The notes under the pieces are model-generated. The model was given only the letters and a program-made list of their open reading frames with translations, made no database searches and was not told where the DNA came from. The position numbers and the translations under genes are program-made. Of a stretch of 34,563 nt of DNA, positions 1-12,500 are shown piece after piece (position 1 is the stretch's first letter; every line of letters begins with the position of its first letter). The stretch comes from Monoraphidium neglectum (lineage: Eukaryota > Chlorophyta > Chlorophyceae > Sphaeropleales > Selenastraceae), in assembly GCF_000611645.1 (NCBI RefSeq), contig NW_014013536.1, positions 11,349-45,911 on the forward strand. The letters are read 5' to 3'.

Positions 1-3000
1 GGGGGGAGAGCGGTGGGTGAGGCTGGAAGCAGTAAAACCAGGCCCAAGCGAAGGGCAGGGTGTGTTGACGCGCAAAACTGGGCGGGCGGAACAGGTGGGC
101 GGGTTGCAGTTAGCGTGGCAGCAGCAGTGTTGCCCTCCTGAGGCTTCGACATGCGACCAATAGAGCGCTACTCAAAGCGCGCGGTCTGCATATATAGCAC
201 GACATACCGGCACGCTTTTGCCCCCAGAGCATGCTTCTCACCAGGTTGCTGACGACAATCCAGATGTTGATAGGAACCCCCACCAGAAAAGTGGACAGGA
301 AACCAGGGAACAGAGCTGTGACTGTAGCCCCTGGGGGGATCGCACCGCGAGTCCAGGGAATGCTTCCCATAAGACCGCCACTCAGCAGGGGGTCGCCGCA
401 AAGGAGGGGCGACGTGATGGCGGACAAGGCGCCGACGACGCCCGGGTCGCCCGCGATGTTTCCGATCTGGGACGACGAGGCATCCCGTGGAGAGATCAGG
501 GGCGAAGGAATGAAGTAGGGGCTTGTATGCGCGGTCTGGCAGCGCCAGGAAGTGGCCTTGTGCGCAGATCAGGGCGTGCGCGATTCATCAGCAACACCCG
601 CCCTCATGCACGCAGGGACGGGCAAGCGGGCAGGCGCCACGACCCAAAGATGCACAGGCACCCTTTGTGGGTTCACGTCTAGGCAAAAGCAAGCACCTGA
701 AACGGTTCGCGAACGCGCCAACATGCACCTGAAACACACACGAATTTCCTGCACACATGCCCCCCTCCCCCCCATACACACACACTCACACGTGCACGCA
801 CACATGCACGCACGCACTCACATGAGCTCCGGCCACGCGCTCACGTTGGTGATCGTCATTTTGATGGCAAACGGTGACAGGAGCCCCAAGGGAGGTGTGC
901 CCGGCACAAGAGACAGGCTGGTGAGCACAAAATCAACACCGCTGATGATGTAGGGGAGCGCCGCAAAGCTGTTCGACGACCCGTTGGCGGAGTTGGTGCA
1001 GCTCGCGTCCGCCACGATCCCCAGCGTCTTTGCGCCGACCACCACGGCGAGCGGGAAGTTGGGCACATTGACAGCCTGGGTCGCACCCGCCGCAATCGGC
1101 CCCAACGCGCCAGTGACGGCGCCGGCCACCCCACACACCGGCAGGCCAAGCAGGTCGTCAAAGATGGTGTACACGGTGGCGAGAGAAGCGGCGGTGCCCG
1201 AGTTGACCACGTCAAAGGTGAGGTTGACTAGCTGGCCCAGCGGGAGGAGCCCCGCAAGGCTGGGGCTGGCCAGGATTTTGGAGATAACCAGTTTCGGCAG
1301 CAGACCAGCGGGGTTGTTGATGTTGTTGGGCAGCGCCACGACGTTGTTTGTCTTATCGGCCTCGATGCTGGAGCAGTTCGAGTCCGCCACAATCTGGAGA
1401 GTATTGAGCCCAGGGATTCTGGTGAGCGGCAAGGCCGGCACGTTGATCGTCTGGCTCGCGCCCGGCGCGAGCGCCCCCAGTGCCCCGGACACAGTGCCGA
1501 GCGCGCCGCACAGCGGCAGGCCGAGCAGGTTGTTGAAGATGGTGTAAAGACCGGGCAGGGACGCGGCGGTGCCTTGGTTGACCACGTCAAAGGTGAGGTT
1601 GACCAGCTGGCCCGCGGGGAGGAGCCCGGTGAGGCTGGGGTTGGTCAGGATGTTGGTGATCATCAGATCCGGCAGCTGGCCGGCGGGGACGACCAGCTGG
1701 TAGGCTTGGGAGGCGGTGTTGTCGGCCTCGCTGGACTCGGCCACGCTGCAGGTGTAGTCCACGATCAGCTGGAGCGTGTAGGCGCCCACGGTGCCCGGGA
1801 GCGCTACGACAGCTGTGATCGTCGTCGCGGCGCCTGCCGCGAGCGCGGGCACCGCGGCGATGGTGGAGGGGCCGGCGTCGTTGCAGGCGGCGACGCTGGC
1901 CTTGTTTGCCCAGAGCGCGTAGGTGGTCGCAGGCGAGGCGCTGCTGCCTGCATTGGTAACTACGAACCTGGCGGTGGCTGTCTGGCCCGGCAGCAGGGTG
2001 GCGGGCGGGCCGGCGTTGCCAGTGATTGCCAGGCCCGAGGCAACGAGGTTGGAGGCTGCGCGGGGTAGGGCGGGTAGCAGGGGGCTGGGGGTTCCGAGCA
2101 GGAGGCGCAAGGACGCGGTTGGGGCAAGGGTGCAAGAACGGCGTTGAAGGGCAAACACAGCGCAAGCGTTGAATGTGGGCGGCCGCATGAGGGCTTACGG
2201 TGGGGCGCCCGTGTGAAAGTGTATGTAAGCAACGCGGGTTCAACAGCTTGCTCCCCATCCCATGTGTGCGTGTGCCATTTTTGACTGGGTGCAGGCAGAC
2301 AGGCGCCTTGCCACACAGCACGCCGTATTCCCTCCCCCCACCTTGCTGGATGTTGACGTTGCCGGTGAGGCAGCACGGCAGCGACTTGGGCTTGGTGAGG
2401 CTGGCCGGCTTGAACTTGGAGGTGGTCACGTTCACGTTGCACGTGTTGCCACCGCAAAGCGAGCCGATTGTGTTGCAGAGGCCGGCGGCGGCTGCGAGGA
2501 AGCGGCGAGGGGTATTGCGTGTAATGTGGCTGCGGCATGAGGCGTGTGGATTTACCACATGAGGGCAGCTAGATGCCGCGACATCGTACAGCTTGTCGCG
2601 CTGTTCGCATACGTACGTGCAGCACCCTGGGAAACAGGGACAGCTTTATTTTGCCCCTGCAATCCTTGCAGCCCTGCCCGGCGCCCCAGTTGGCTTGTCC
2701 CCCTCACCTGGCAGGTTGATGCAGACGACCGTGCTGCCAAGCGCCTTTGATGTCGAGGTCTTGGGCGCGATCCTGACATTAGCAACCACTTTCCTGCTGG
2801 CCTTGTTAATCTTGAACCCAAACGCCGACTTGGCGTTGGTGCCATCAGCAAAGGAGAGAGAGAAGTTGCTGGTCAGCCCCTTCACGATGCAAGCCGGCAC
2901 TGCGGGACGTGGCGGATGAGAAGCGCAGGGGGATTCCTTGGTGTGGGCTTTATACGATTCCCTTTGTGTTGTGTTGTTGTGTTTGATGTGTTGTTTTGTG

Positions 3001-3848
3001 GTGTTTGAGGGGGGGTGTCGAAGGCCTCAGTCAGCCTGTGGGCGTCCCCTCCTCGCCTTGCCAGTCTTCGCTCTAAACGTCCCAACAACTGACTGTCCGC
3101 AGATGGGCGTCCAGCTGGTGACCCCTGGCGAACTTGTGGGCGTGTGGGGACGCTGCGCCCGCCGTTGGGCCCCTTCCCACCACATGCGCGTATACACGCA
3201 CGCACACCACAACACCGATCATCAGCGCTGCTTGCAGCCACGCACGAGCAGTGGGCAGCCCTGCCTCGCGGCCAACGTGGTTTGATCAACGAAGCCTGTC
3301 GTACGCACCGATGGCGATAGACACGGTGCTGAGCCTGGTGATGGCGCTGGTCTTGCAGCACAGCGCGGTCGAGTTGCAGGGGCTCGCCGCCGTCACGTTG
3401 AAGCAGAACCGGTTGTACAGTGTCTTGGGCCTCTTGATGTAGCTGAGGGTGGTGTTGAGGACCTTGGAGGAGAACTGGACATCAAAGTTGGTGCTGGGCG
3501 TGGAGAGGACCCCCGCGTAGCACGTCTGGGCGGCGGCGCGGGCTGCGATGCGCCAATGGTGGTGGTGGTGTGAGGGAGGTGCTGGAGGCGGAGCAACGTG
3601 GGTTGTATTGGCAGGTTGCTAGTGAAGGTGCGCACCGCAGCCGTGGGCAGCCGCAGGAGCATGTAGGGCACACGGTATATATGAATGGTACTAATGATTC
3701 GCATTCATTGTTTCCTGAGGTCACTGCGTGCATGCACGCCTGCGCGGGGCCGCGCCGCGTCCTCACCCAGCAGCAGTCGCAGTGTCATCAGGACAGCGCA
3801 GATTGCGGCGGCTTGCAAGCCGCTGGTGCGCTTTCCATCCGCGGCCAT
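1..3848 (-). CDS. P1: secreted pherophorin-domain protein with CARDB repeats (3' end off window)
   Basis: Exons on minus: 3848-3767, 3542-3309, 2899-2708, 2491-2342, 2055-845 and 466-242; together they encode 698 codons in one frame. By comparison with P2, a short terminal exon lies just left of the window. Residues 1-27 form a signal peptide starting MAADGKR. The next three exons (78, 64 and 50 codons) form a pherophorin-like domain with paired cysteines (YNRFCFNV, ALCCK, LCGGNTCNV, LPCC). Exon 5 carries three CARDB-like modules, and exon 6 continues a fourth. Each full module has two cysteines at fixed places, probably a disulfide. Introns 1-4 are phase 1 and the later ones phase 0. The start is the only ATG in frame with a hydrophobic leader and a GTGAG donor. 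Unlike P2 and P3 it lacks the first CARDB exon (TDFAVTAI type). Secretion and a matrix role are inferred from the family. Confidence 0.82.
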
Positions 3849-4280
3849 GGTGGTTCCAGAACAATGCTAGGCGTGCTATCTGCGCTGGGCGGTGATTGAC
3901 GTGAATATGGTCAGAGCAAGGATCATTCCGATCCTGTCACCGTGCATCACCCACCTATGGCCTCAAGCGTGGCCCAACGCGCCCCCCCAACCAACCCGGC
4001 TGTTCTGCAGAGCGCTTACCAAACCACGACAGGGTTGGTGCTAAAAGCGCGTTTGTGGACCACTGATGAGGTTCCGATAGAGGTTGTTCAGCACAGTTCT
4101 TTCGACACAGCGTTGCAACGTATGGTGGCGTTTTTGACGGCAATCAAGCGGCCACACATGATTGTGACGATATGATTGACGAAAATAGATTGCCCGCTCT
4201 GTTTGAAACGCCTTCCAAGCCTCGACCGAGTAGTCCCATCGTGACTGAAGTGACCGGGAAGTTCGGAAGTCCACGGTGAC
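3849..4280 (-). promoter_or_regulatory. Upstream region of P1, duplicated upstream of P2
   Basis: The stretch aligns by eye with 12733-13148 in front of P2. Shared blocks include the sequence around 3865-3960, and the match ends near GTCCACGGTGA. It is the likely promoter and 5' UTR copied with the gene. No TATA box was seen at a convincing distance. Similarity stops abruptly at about 4280, which probably marks the duplication edge. Confidence 0.5.
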
Positions 4281-4836
4281 GGAGAGGCTGCCCGCGCAGT
4301 ACCGATACGCTTGGCGTTGCTAAAACCGGGGCCTGATTTGTGAACGCCACGTAGAACACTCTCAAAAGAAGTGCATACTCGAGACTTGGGGTCCGGAATG
4401 ACGTGTGTGACGGTGTGCCGGACGCCGAACCGCATGTTTTCCCGCAGCCGCAGCCTTGCTCGCGGTCCCGCAATGGTCACGGCTTGCTCTCAGGTGGCGT
4501 TGCGAGGTGCTTTGCGTCTGGTGCACGGCGTCCTGGCTCAGGGGGGGTCCTCGTAAGTCCTTCAGGGACAGGGGGCCTCCCTCCGGCTGCTAGCTAGGTG
4601 TGGTCCCACCACGTGGTGGCAGCGACGTCGCATCTGGGGCGCGCTCAGGCAGCTGCATCTGAGCAGGTGTCGTCGTCGGTCTCACATGTAAGGGTCAAAG
4701 CCCCCCCTGGCAAGGGGCCGCAGGGTGTTCGCAGCAGTGCGCGCTGGCGGGGCCGCAGGGGGTCGCTCGCCTTTCCAGTCGCTTTGCAGCGGCCGGCGAG
4801 CAGTGAGCACACTGCAGCTGGGCAGTTGATTATCTG

Positions 4837-4887
<51 letters not shown>

Positions 4888-6572
4888 CAGGCAACAGCAA
4901 CTGCAAAGCAGCAGCCTGCTGAGCAGCGGTACGTAGCAGCCGTACAAATCACGACCTGCTTCCCTATCCAGCCATCCCCTGTGATAGCATCTCAAATCCA
5001 CAGGGTGCAGTAATCGACATTGCCTGTTACACGACTAATTCGAGGTCCATGGCCACTGCAAAGTTGGCAAGGGGGCGCTGTTGTGAAGACATCTTTCATA
5101 TTCCTGAGGGGTAGCGCGCTCCGAGGCCAGCTGCTCGCAGGTCGCAGCGGTGGGGGCTTTGTGGGCGGCAACGCAACAATACGAGCCGGCTGTTGTGTCA
5201 TCTCTGAAAAGGCTTGTGAAAGGTGGGCGCGCCGGCCCAGGGGCGCGCGGCTGTGCAGCCGTGGCTGCACATGTGTGCGCCAAGGCGTGGGTGTGCCGGC
5301 ATGTGCTCGTGCGGGCACTTTGTGACGGTGCTAGGGCACACATGGAGGCGTGCATGTGAGGAACATGTGGGCGTGCGTCCAACCAACGCGGTTGTGTCAG
5401 GCAAAGTAATGCCATTGACGTGCAGTGCCCAGGAAGCGGTATCCAGGCGCATGTGAGGACCGTAACTCATTCTCATATCACGCAACAATCCCATCTACAA
5501 CTGCCCAAGGGGAGCACAGCAGCAGGCCAGGCCCCAGCCGCCGTGGACGGACCCACGTGCCGCACGGCTGCCGCTGCCGCGACACGGGCAGAGTTGGCTC
5601 TGCTTGCCAGTGATTCGTGCGCGTTGTGCGCAAGGAAGAGGATCTGCAACGCGCGCCGCGGCGGCGCGCGTCTGTTCCAACAGCACTCGCGTGAGATTCA
5701 GCGCAGCGCCACCAAGACGTGATGGCGCAGACCTCTGGCCAGCCGCTAGCGCCCGCGCAACGGGCACCAGACCGCAAGTTGTGAAATTCACTGGACCAGC
5801 TGAGGCCTTGGGCTGCCGCAACGCAGCGACAACGGAGGGCAAGTGGGTTGGGTGGGGGCCGTTTTGTAGGCGCCCGCACACACCACTGGTTCACAGCAGC
5901 CCTTGAGCATGTATGTATGTGATCAAAGCCTTCTCGCAGGAAGCAAGCGGCCGCAATGCTGACAGCAACCGAGCACGCACGACCGAGCGGCTGCCAAATA
6001 GCCGGCGGGCATGCGCGAATCAGCGGTATGGTGGGGCGCGGGGTGATGCAGGTGTCTCCAAAACAACGCGGCGCGGCAAGGGCGGATCGGGGCGCGGCTG
6101 CGTCAAGACAGCGCTGCAGCGGCCCGAGCTCACGCCACGAGAGATCTCTGCCAGTGCGGCGCGCCCAGAAGCCAAGGGCGGAGTGAGGTCGCAACAACGC
6201 ATTGGCAATTTGCAGCAGTCAAATGCAGTGTGCGCTGCACCTTGCAGCCACCCAAAACAAACTAGATGCGAGATCTGCACCACAGCAAGCAGCGCCACGC
6301 ACGCAGCAGTGCCGTTGATGGCGAAGCATTTGGGCAGTGCGTGTCCACCACCAAGCAATCACGCAGTAAACACATGGGCCACGAGGGCGCCACCAAGGGC
6401 CAATCATATGCAGTGCAGGCCCGCGGCACGGAGGCGGCGAGCAGAGGCGGACGTGTGTACCACGCAAGTCCCTTTAGTCGGATGCTAGCACGCAATGCGT
6501 CGTGCAAGTCGCCAGCTGGACCTTCACACATCAGAGCCTCCTGTGCCCTTGCTTCTATTGCGGATGGGCAAC
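4281..6572. other. Intergenic region between P1 and P2, no recognised gene
   Basis: Open frames of up to about 239 codons exist (for example 6197-5478 on minus), but they show no family motif, signal peptide or splice pattern and look like chance frames in GC-rich DNA. The region contains a pure CAG tract at 4838-4887. The 3' UTR of P2 should lie just left of 6573, but I found no TGTAA on the minus strand near the stop. Confidence 0.5.
4838..4887. repeat. (CAG)n microsatellite, about 16 units
   Basis: An uninterrupted CAG run is seen directly in the sequence, in DNA with no supported gene. It reads as poly-Gln, Ser or Ala on plus and Leu, Cys or Ala on minus, which creates artificial open frames around it. 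Confidence 0.95.
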
Positions 6573-9500
6573 TTAGATGGTGTAGGTCAGCAGCTTTTGA
6601 TTGTTGACAAAGTTGGGCTCCAGAACGGCACACTGAAAGGGGGGTGGGATAGAGCGGAGGGGGGGAGCGGATGGGTGAGGTGGTAAGCACAACAACCAGG
6701 CCCAACCAAAGGTCAGGATATGCGATACACAGGACTGGGCTGGCGGAATAGGTGTGGGTGTACCAAGCGTGGCAGCAGCAGCAGCATTCATGCCCTGGTG
6801 AGGCTTCGAAATGCAGCCAACAGAGCGCTCCTCAAAGAGCCCAATCTGCTTAGCGCGACATGCCAGCAAGGAGGTTGCCCCCAGAGCGTGCTTCTCACCA
6901 GGTTGTTGACGACGACCCAGATGTTGACAGGCACCCCCAACAGCCCAGTGGACAGGAAACCAGGGAACAGAGCTGTGACGGTAGCTCCCGGGGGGATCGC
7001 GCCGAGAGTCCAGGCGAAGCTTCCCAGAAGACCGCCGCCACTCAGCAGGGGGTTGCCGCAAAGGAGGGGCGAGAGGACGCCAGACAAGGCGCCGACGACG
7101 CCCGGGTCGCCCGCGATGTTTCCGATCTGGGGCAGTGCGGCGTTGCGTGGGGAGATCGGGGGCGAAGGGATGGGGGGTTTGTGCGGTCTGGCAGCTCTAG
7201 GAAGTGCCCTTGTGCGGAGATCTGGGCGTGCGCAATTCATCAGCGACACACGCCATCATGCACGCAGGGATGGGCAAGCGGGCGGGCGCCAACATGCACC
7301 TGCAACACACACGATGAAAACGAAACACATGCCTCCCCCACACACACACGCGTGCACACCCGCGCGCGCTTGCATTTGCCCCCGGGCCACGCTCTCACGT
7401 TGGTAATCGTCATGTTGATGGAAAACTGCGACAGGAGCCCCAGTGGGAACGTGTTCGGCACAAGGGACAGGCTATTGAGCACAAAGTCGACGCCGCTGAT
7501 GTTGTAGGGCAGCGCCGCAAAGGTGTTAGCAGAGGAGCCGTTGGCAGAGTTGGTGCAGTTCAGGTCCGCCACGATCTTCAGCGTCTTGGCGCCGATGGCC
7601 GAAATGAGCGGGAAGTTGAGAACGTTGATGGTCTGGGTCGCGCCCGCGGCGATTGGCCCAAGCACGCCGGTCACGGCGCCGACGGCGCCACACAGCGGCA
7701 GGCCGAGCAGGTCGTCAAAGATGGTGTAAAGGCCGGCAGCAGACGCGGCCGTACCCGAGTTGACCACGTCAAAGGTGAGGTTGACCAGCTGGCCCAGCGG
7801 GAGGAGGCCGGTGAGGCTGGGGCTGGCCAGGATGTTGGTGATACCCAGGTTGGGCAGCAGGCCGGTGAGGTTGTAGGGGAGCGCCGCAAAGCTGTTTGAG
7901 GAGCCGTTGGCGGAGTTGGTGCAGTTCAGGTCCGCCACGATCTTCAGCGTCTTGGCGCCGATGACGCCGGCGAGCGGGAAGTTGAGCACGCTGACGGTCT
8001 GGGTGGCACCCGCAGCAATCGGCCCCAGCGTGCCGGTCACGGCGCCGGCAACGCCGCAGACCGGCAGGCCCAGCAGGTCGCTGAAAATGGTGTAGAGGGT
8101 GGGGACGGACGCGGCGGTGCCGGTGTTGACCACGTCGAAGGTAAGGTTGACCAGCTGGCCCAGCGGCAGCAGCCCCGCGAGGCTGGGGCTGGCCAGGATG
8201 TTGGTGACACCCAGGTTGGGCACCAGGCCGGTGACACTGCTGAGGTTGTAGGGAAGCGCCGCAAAGCTGTTGGAAGAGCCGTTGGCGGAGTTGGTGCAGC
8301 TCGCGTCCGCCACAATCCCCAGCGTCTTGGCGCCGACCAACCCGGCGAGCGGGAAGTTGGGCACGTTGACGGTCTGGGTGGCACCCGCAGCAATCGGCCC
8401 CAGCGCGCCAGTGACGGTGCCGGCCACGCCGCAGACCGGCAGGCCGAGCAGGTCATCAAAGATTGTGTACACAGTGGCGACAGAAGCGGCGGTGCCAGTG
8501 TTGACCACGTCAAAGGTGAGGTTGACCAGCTGGCCCAGCGGGAGGAGCCCCGCGAGGCTGGGAGTGGCCAGGATGTTGGTGATACCCAGGTTGGGCAGCA
8601 GGCCGCCGGGGTTGCTGATGTTGTAGGGCAGCGCCACAACGTTGTTCGTCTTGTTGGCCTCAATGCTGGAGCAGTTTGAGTCAGCCACGATCGAAAGCGT
8701 GTTCAGCCCAGGGATGCTGGCAAGCGGCAAGGCCGGCACGTTGACCGTCTGGCTCGCGCCCGGCGCGAGCGCGCCCAGCGCGCCGGACACGGTGCCGAGC
8801 GCGCCGCACAGCGGCAGGCCGAGCAGGTTGTTGATGATGGAGTACAGGCCGGGGAGGGACGCAGCGGTGCCTTGGTTGACCACGGTGAAGGTGAGGTTGA
8901 GCAGCTGACCAACGGGCAGGAGCCCGGTGAGACCGGGGTTGGTCAGGACGTTGGTGATCGTCAGGTCGGGCAGCGGGCCGGCGGGGACGGCGAGCTGGTA
9001 GGCGTAGGAGGCCGTGTTGTCGGCCTCGCTGGACTCGGCCACGCTGCAGGGGTAGTCCACAATCAGCTGGAGCGTGTAGGCGCCAGAGGTGCCAGGCAGC
9101 GCCACAATAGCGGTGAGTGTCGTCGCCGCGCCCGCCGCGAGCGCGGGCACCGCGGCGATGGTGGACGGGCCGGCGTCATTGCAGACGGCGACGCTGGCCT
9201 TGTTCACCCAGAGTGCGTAGGTGGTCGCCGGCGAGGCGCTGGTGCCGGCATTGGTAACTACGAACCTGACGGTGGCCGTCTGGCCAGGCAGCAGGGTGGC
9301 GGGCGGGCCGGCGTAGCCAGTGATCGCGAGGGCGGAAGCGACGAGGTTGACATTTGAGGTGACGGCCGAAACGACCGTGTAGCTCAGAGCGAGCTGGTCG
9401 TTGGTATCGGATTTCTGTGGGAGTGGGCGGGGGAGAGCGTGTGACGGGGAGAAAGCGGCAGTGGCGAGGCGGGTGTGTGCGCGGGTGGGCCGCAGGTCTC

Positions 9501-12500
9501 GCGTCGAGCGGCATGATATCTAGTGCGGAGGGGCGATTGAGTGCCCCCCACGCTGATTGTGATCAGGCTGGCCGGAGGGGTCCGCAGGCAAGAACACCAA
9601 GATCCATATGGAGAGGCCCAACTCTGCCCAAAGGAGCCCAGGGTGCAAGCCTCAATGCAGCCGGCCCGCCCTGCAATTGCTGTCACGTCTGGCCCCCGCG
9701 CCCCTGCTGCTGTCACGCGGCCTCGCTGCAAGGCCCCCTGGGCCGCCATGCGGACGGGCGCACCTCGGGGATGGCACAGGCCGGGTCGGAGTAGGCCCGG
9801 AACGTCTTGTTGCCCACCGCCCCGGCGGTGAAAGTGAAAGAGACGGTCACGCTGGCCCCAGCGGCGATTGACCCCACAGTGGCGTTGGTCTGGTCGGCGG
9901 CCTCGCCGCACGCGGCCAGGGCAGCCTTGTCCGCCCACACGCCGAGGCTTCCCGGGTTCGCGGCGATCTCGCCGGTGTTGGTGACGGTGACGCGGGCGGT
10001 GAAGGGCTGGCCGGTCACGGGGCTGGTGGGGGTCAGCTGGATGGCCGTCACTGCAAAGTCGGTCTGGAGGGCTGCACGGGCAGGTAGCAGGGGGGTGGGG
10101 GTGCCGTNNNNNNNNNNNNNNNNNNNNNNNNNNNNNNNNNNNNNNNNNNNNNNNNNNNNNNNNNNNNNNNNNNNNNNNNNNNNNNNNNNNNNNNNNNNNN
10201 NNNNNNNNNNNNNNNNNNNNNNNNNNNNNNNNNNNNNNNNNNNNNNNNNNNNNNNNNNNNNNNNNNNNNNNNNNNNNNNNNNNNNNNNNNNNNNNNNNNN
10301 NNNNNNNNNNNNNNNNNNNNNNNNNNNNNNNNNNNNNNNNNNNNNNNNNNNNNNNNNNNNNNNNNNNNNNNNNNNNNNNNNNNNNNNNNNNNNNNNNNNN
10401 NNNNNNNNNNNNNNNNNNNNNNNNNNNNNNNNNNNNNNNNNNNNNNNNNNNNNNNNNNNNNNNNNNNNNNNNNNNNNNNNNNNNNNNNNNNNNNNNNNNN
10501 NNNNNNNNNNNNNNNNNNNNNNNNNNNNNNNNNNNNNNNNNNNNNNNNNNNNNNNNNNNNNNNNNNNNNNNNNNNNNNNNNNNNNNNNNNNNNNNNNNNN
10601 NNNNNNNNNNNNNNNNNNNNNNNNNNNNNNNNNNNNNNNNNNNNNNNNNNNNNNNNNNNNNNNNNNNNNNNNNNNNNNNNNNNNNNNNNNNNNNNNNNNN
10701 NNNNNNNNNNNNNNNNNNNNNNNNNNNNNNNNNNNNNNNNNNNNNNNNNNNNNNNNNNNNNNNNNNNNNNNNNNNNNNNNNNNNNNNNNNNNNNNNNNNN
10801 NNNNNNNNNNNNNNNNNNNNNNNNNNNNNNNNNNNNNNNNNNNNNNNNNNNNNNNNNNNNNNNNNNNNNNNNNNNNNNNNNNNNNNNNNNNNNNNNNNNN
10901 NNNNNNNNNNNNNNNNNNNNNNNNNNNNNNNNNNNNNNNNNNNNNNNNNNNNNNNNNNNNNNNNNNNNNNNNNNNNNNNNNNNNNNNNNNNNNNNNNNNN
11001 NGTGGGGGTGCTGTGCGCGGCCGGGGGGGGGGCAAGGACCGGGTTAGGGCAAGGGTGCAAGAACAGCGTTCAAGGGCAAAACACAGCGCAAGCGTTGGAT
11101 TGGGGCGGCGGCATGAGGGCTTACGGTGGGGCGCCCGTGAGAAATTGTGAGCAAGCAGCACGGGTCCAACAGCTCGCCCCCCAACCCATGCGTGCGTGGG
11201 TGGACTCTGGCCGGGCGCAGGCAGGCCCCTTGCCACGCAGCGCGGAGTAACCCTTCCCCCCACCTTGCTGGATGTTGACGTTGCCGGTCAGGCAGCATGG
11301 CAGCGACTTGGGCTTGGTGAGGCTGGCCGGCTTGAACTTGGAGGTGGTCACGTTCACCTTGCACGTCGTGCCACCGCAAAGCGAGCCGACTGTGTTGCAC
11401 AGGCCGGCGGCGGCTGCGAGGGGGCGGCAAGGGGTATTGCGTGTAATGACGCACGTGGATTTACCACACGAGGGCAGCTGGATGCCGCGACATTGTACAG
11501 CTTGCCGCGCTGTTTGCATGCGTACGTACAGTACCCTGCGAAACAGGGACAGCTTTCTTTTTCGCCCCTGCAATCCTTGCAGCCCTGCCCAAGCTGGTGC
11601 CCCAGCTGGCTTTGCCCTCCCTCACCTGGCAGGTTGATGCAGACGACCGTGCTGCCAAGCGCCTTTGATGTCGAGGTCTTGGGCGCAATCCTGACGTTAG
11701 CAACCACTTTCCTGCTGGCCTTGTTGATTTTAAACCCAAACGCCGACTTGGCGTTGGTGCCATCAGCAAAGGAGAGGGAGAAGTTGCTGGTCAGCCCCTT
11801 CACGATGCAGGTCGGCACTGCGGGATGTGACGGATGGGAAGCGCAGGGGAATTCTTCAGTGTGAGATTCATACGGTTCCCTGTGTGTTGTGTTTTGTGTT
11901 TGAGGGGGGGATGTGAGGGCCTCGGTCCGCCTGTGGGCATCCCCTCCTCGCATCGCCGGCCTGCCTCAAACGCCCCAACAACTGACCGCCTGCAGCTGGG
12001 CTTCCAGCTGGTGGCCCCTGGCAGGCTTGTTGGTGTGCGACGGCACTGCGTCGGCCCCCCTCCTGCCCCACACGCTCGCGAATGCATGCACGCACACGTA
12101 GTGCTGACACCACGCCCAAGATCAGAAGCGCCACACCCAGCCGGGCACAAGCAGCGGGCAGCCCTTGCTCGCAATCCACGTGACTGACAAACCCTGGTGT
12201 ACGCACCTATGGCAATAGACACAGTGCTCAGCCTGGTGATGGCGCTGTTCTTGCAGCACAGCGCGGTCGAGTTGCAGGGGCTCGCCGCGGTCACGTTGAA
12301 GCAGAAACGGTTGTACAGCGTCTTGGGCTTCTTGATGTAGCTGAGGGTGGTGTTGAGGACCTTGGAGGAGTACTGCAGGTCAAAGTTGGTGCTGGGCGTG
12401 GAGAGGTTCCCCGCGTAGCACGACTGAGCGGCGGCCGGGGCTGCGATGCATCGTTTGTGGGGGGGAGAGGTACAGGATGCGGCGCGAGGTGGGTTTTAAG

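Noticed and set aside
4645..5001. Cys/Leu-rich minus-strand frames
   Set aside because: They are produced by translation of the (CAG)n tract.
5478..6197. 239-codon frame on minus
   Set aside because: It has no recognisable domain, no signal peptide and a random-looking composition; such frames are common in GC-rich DNA.
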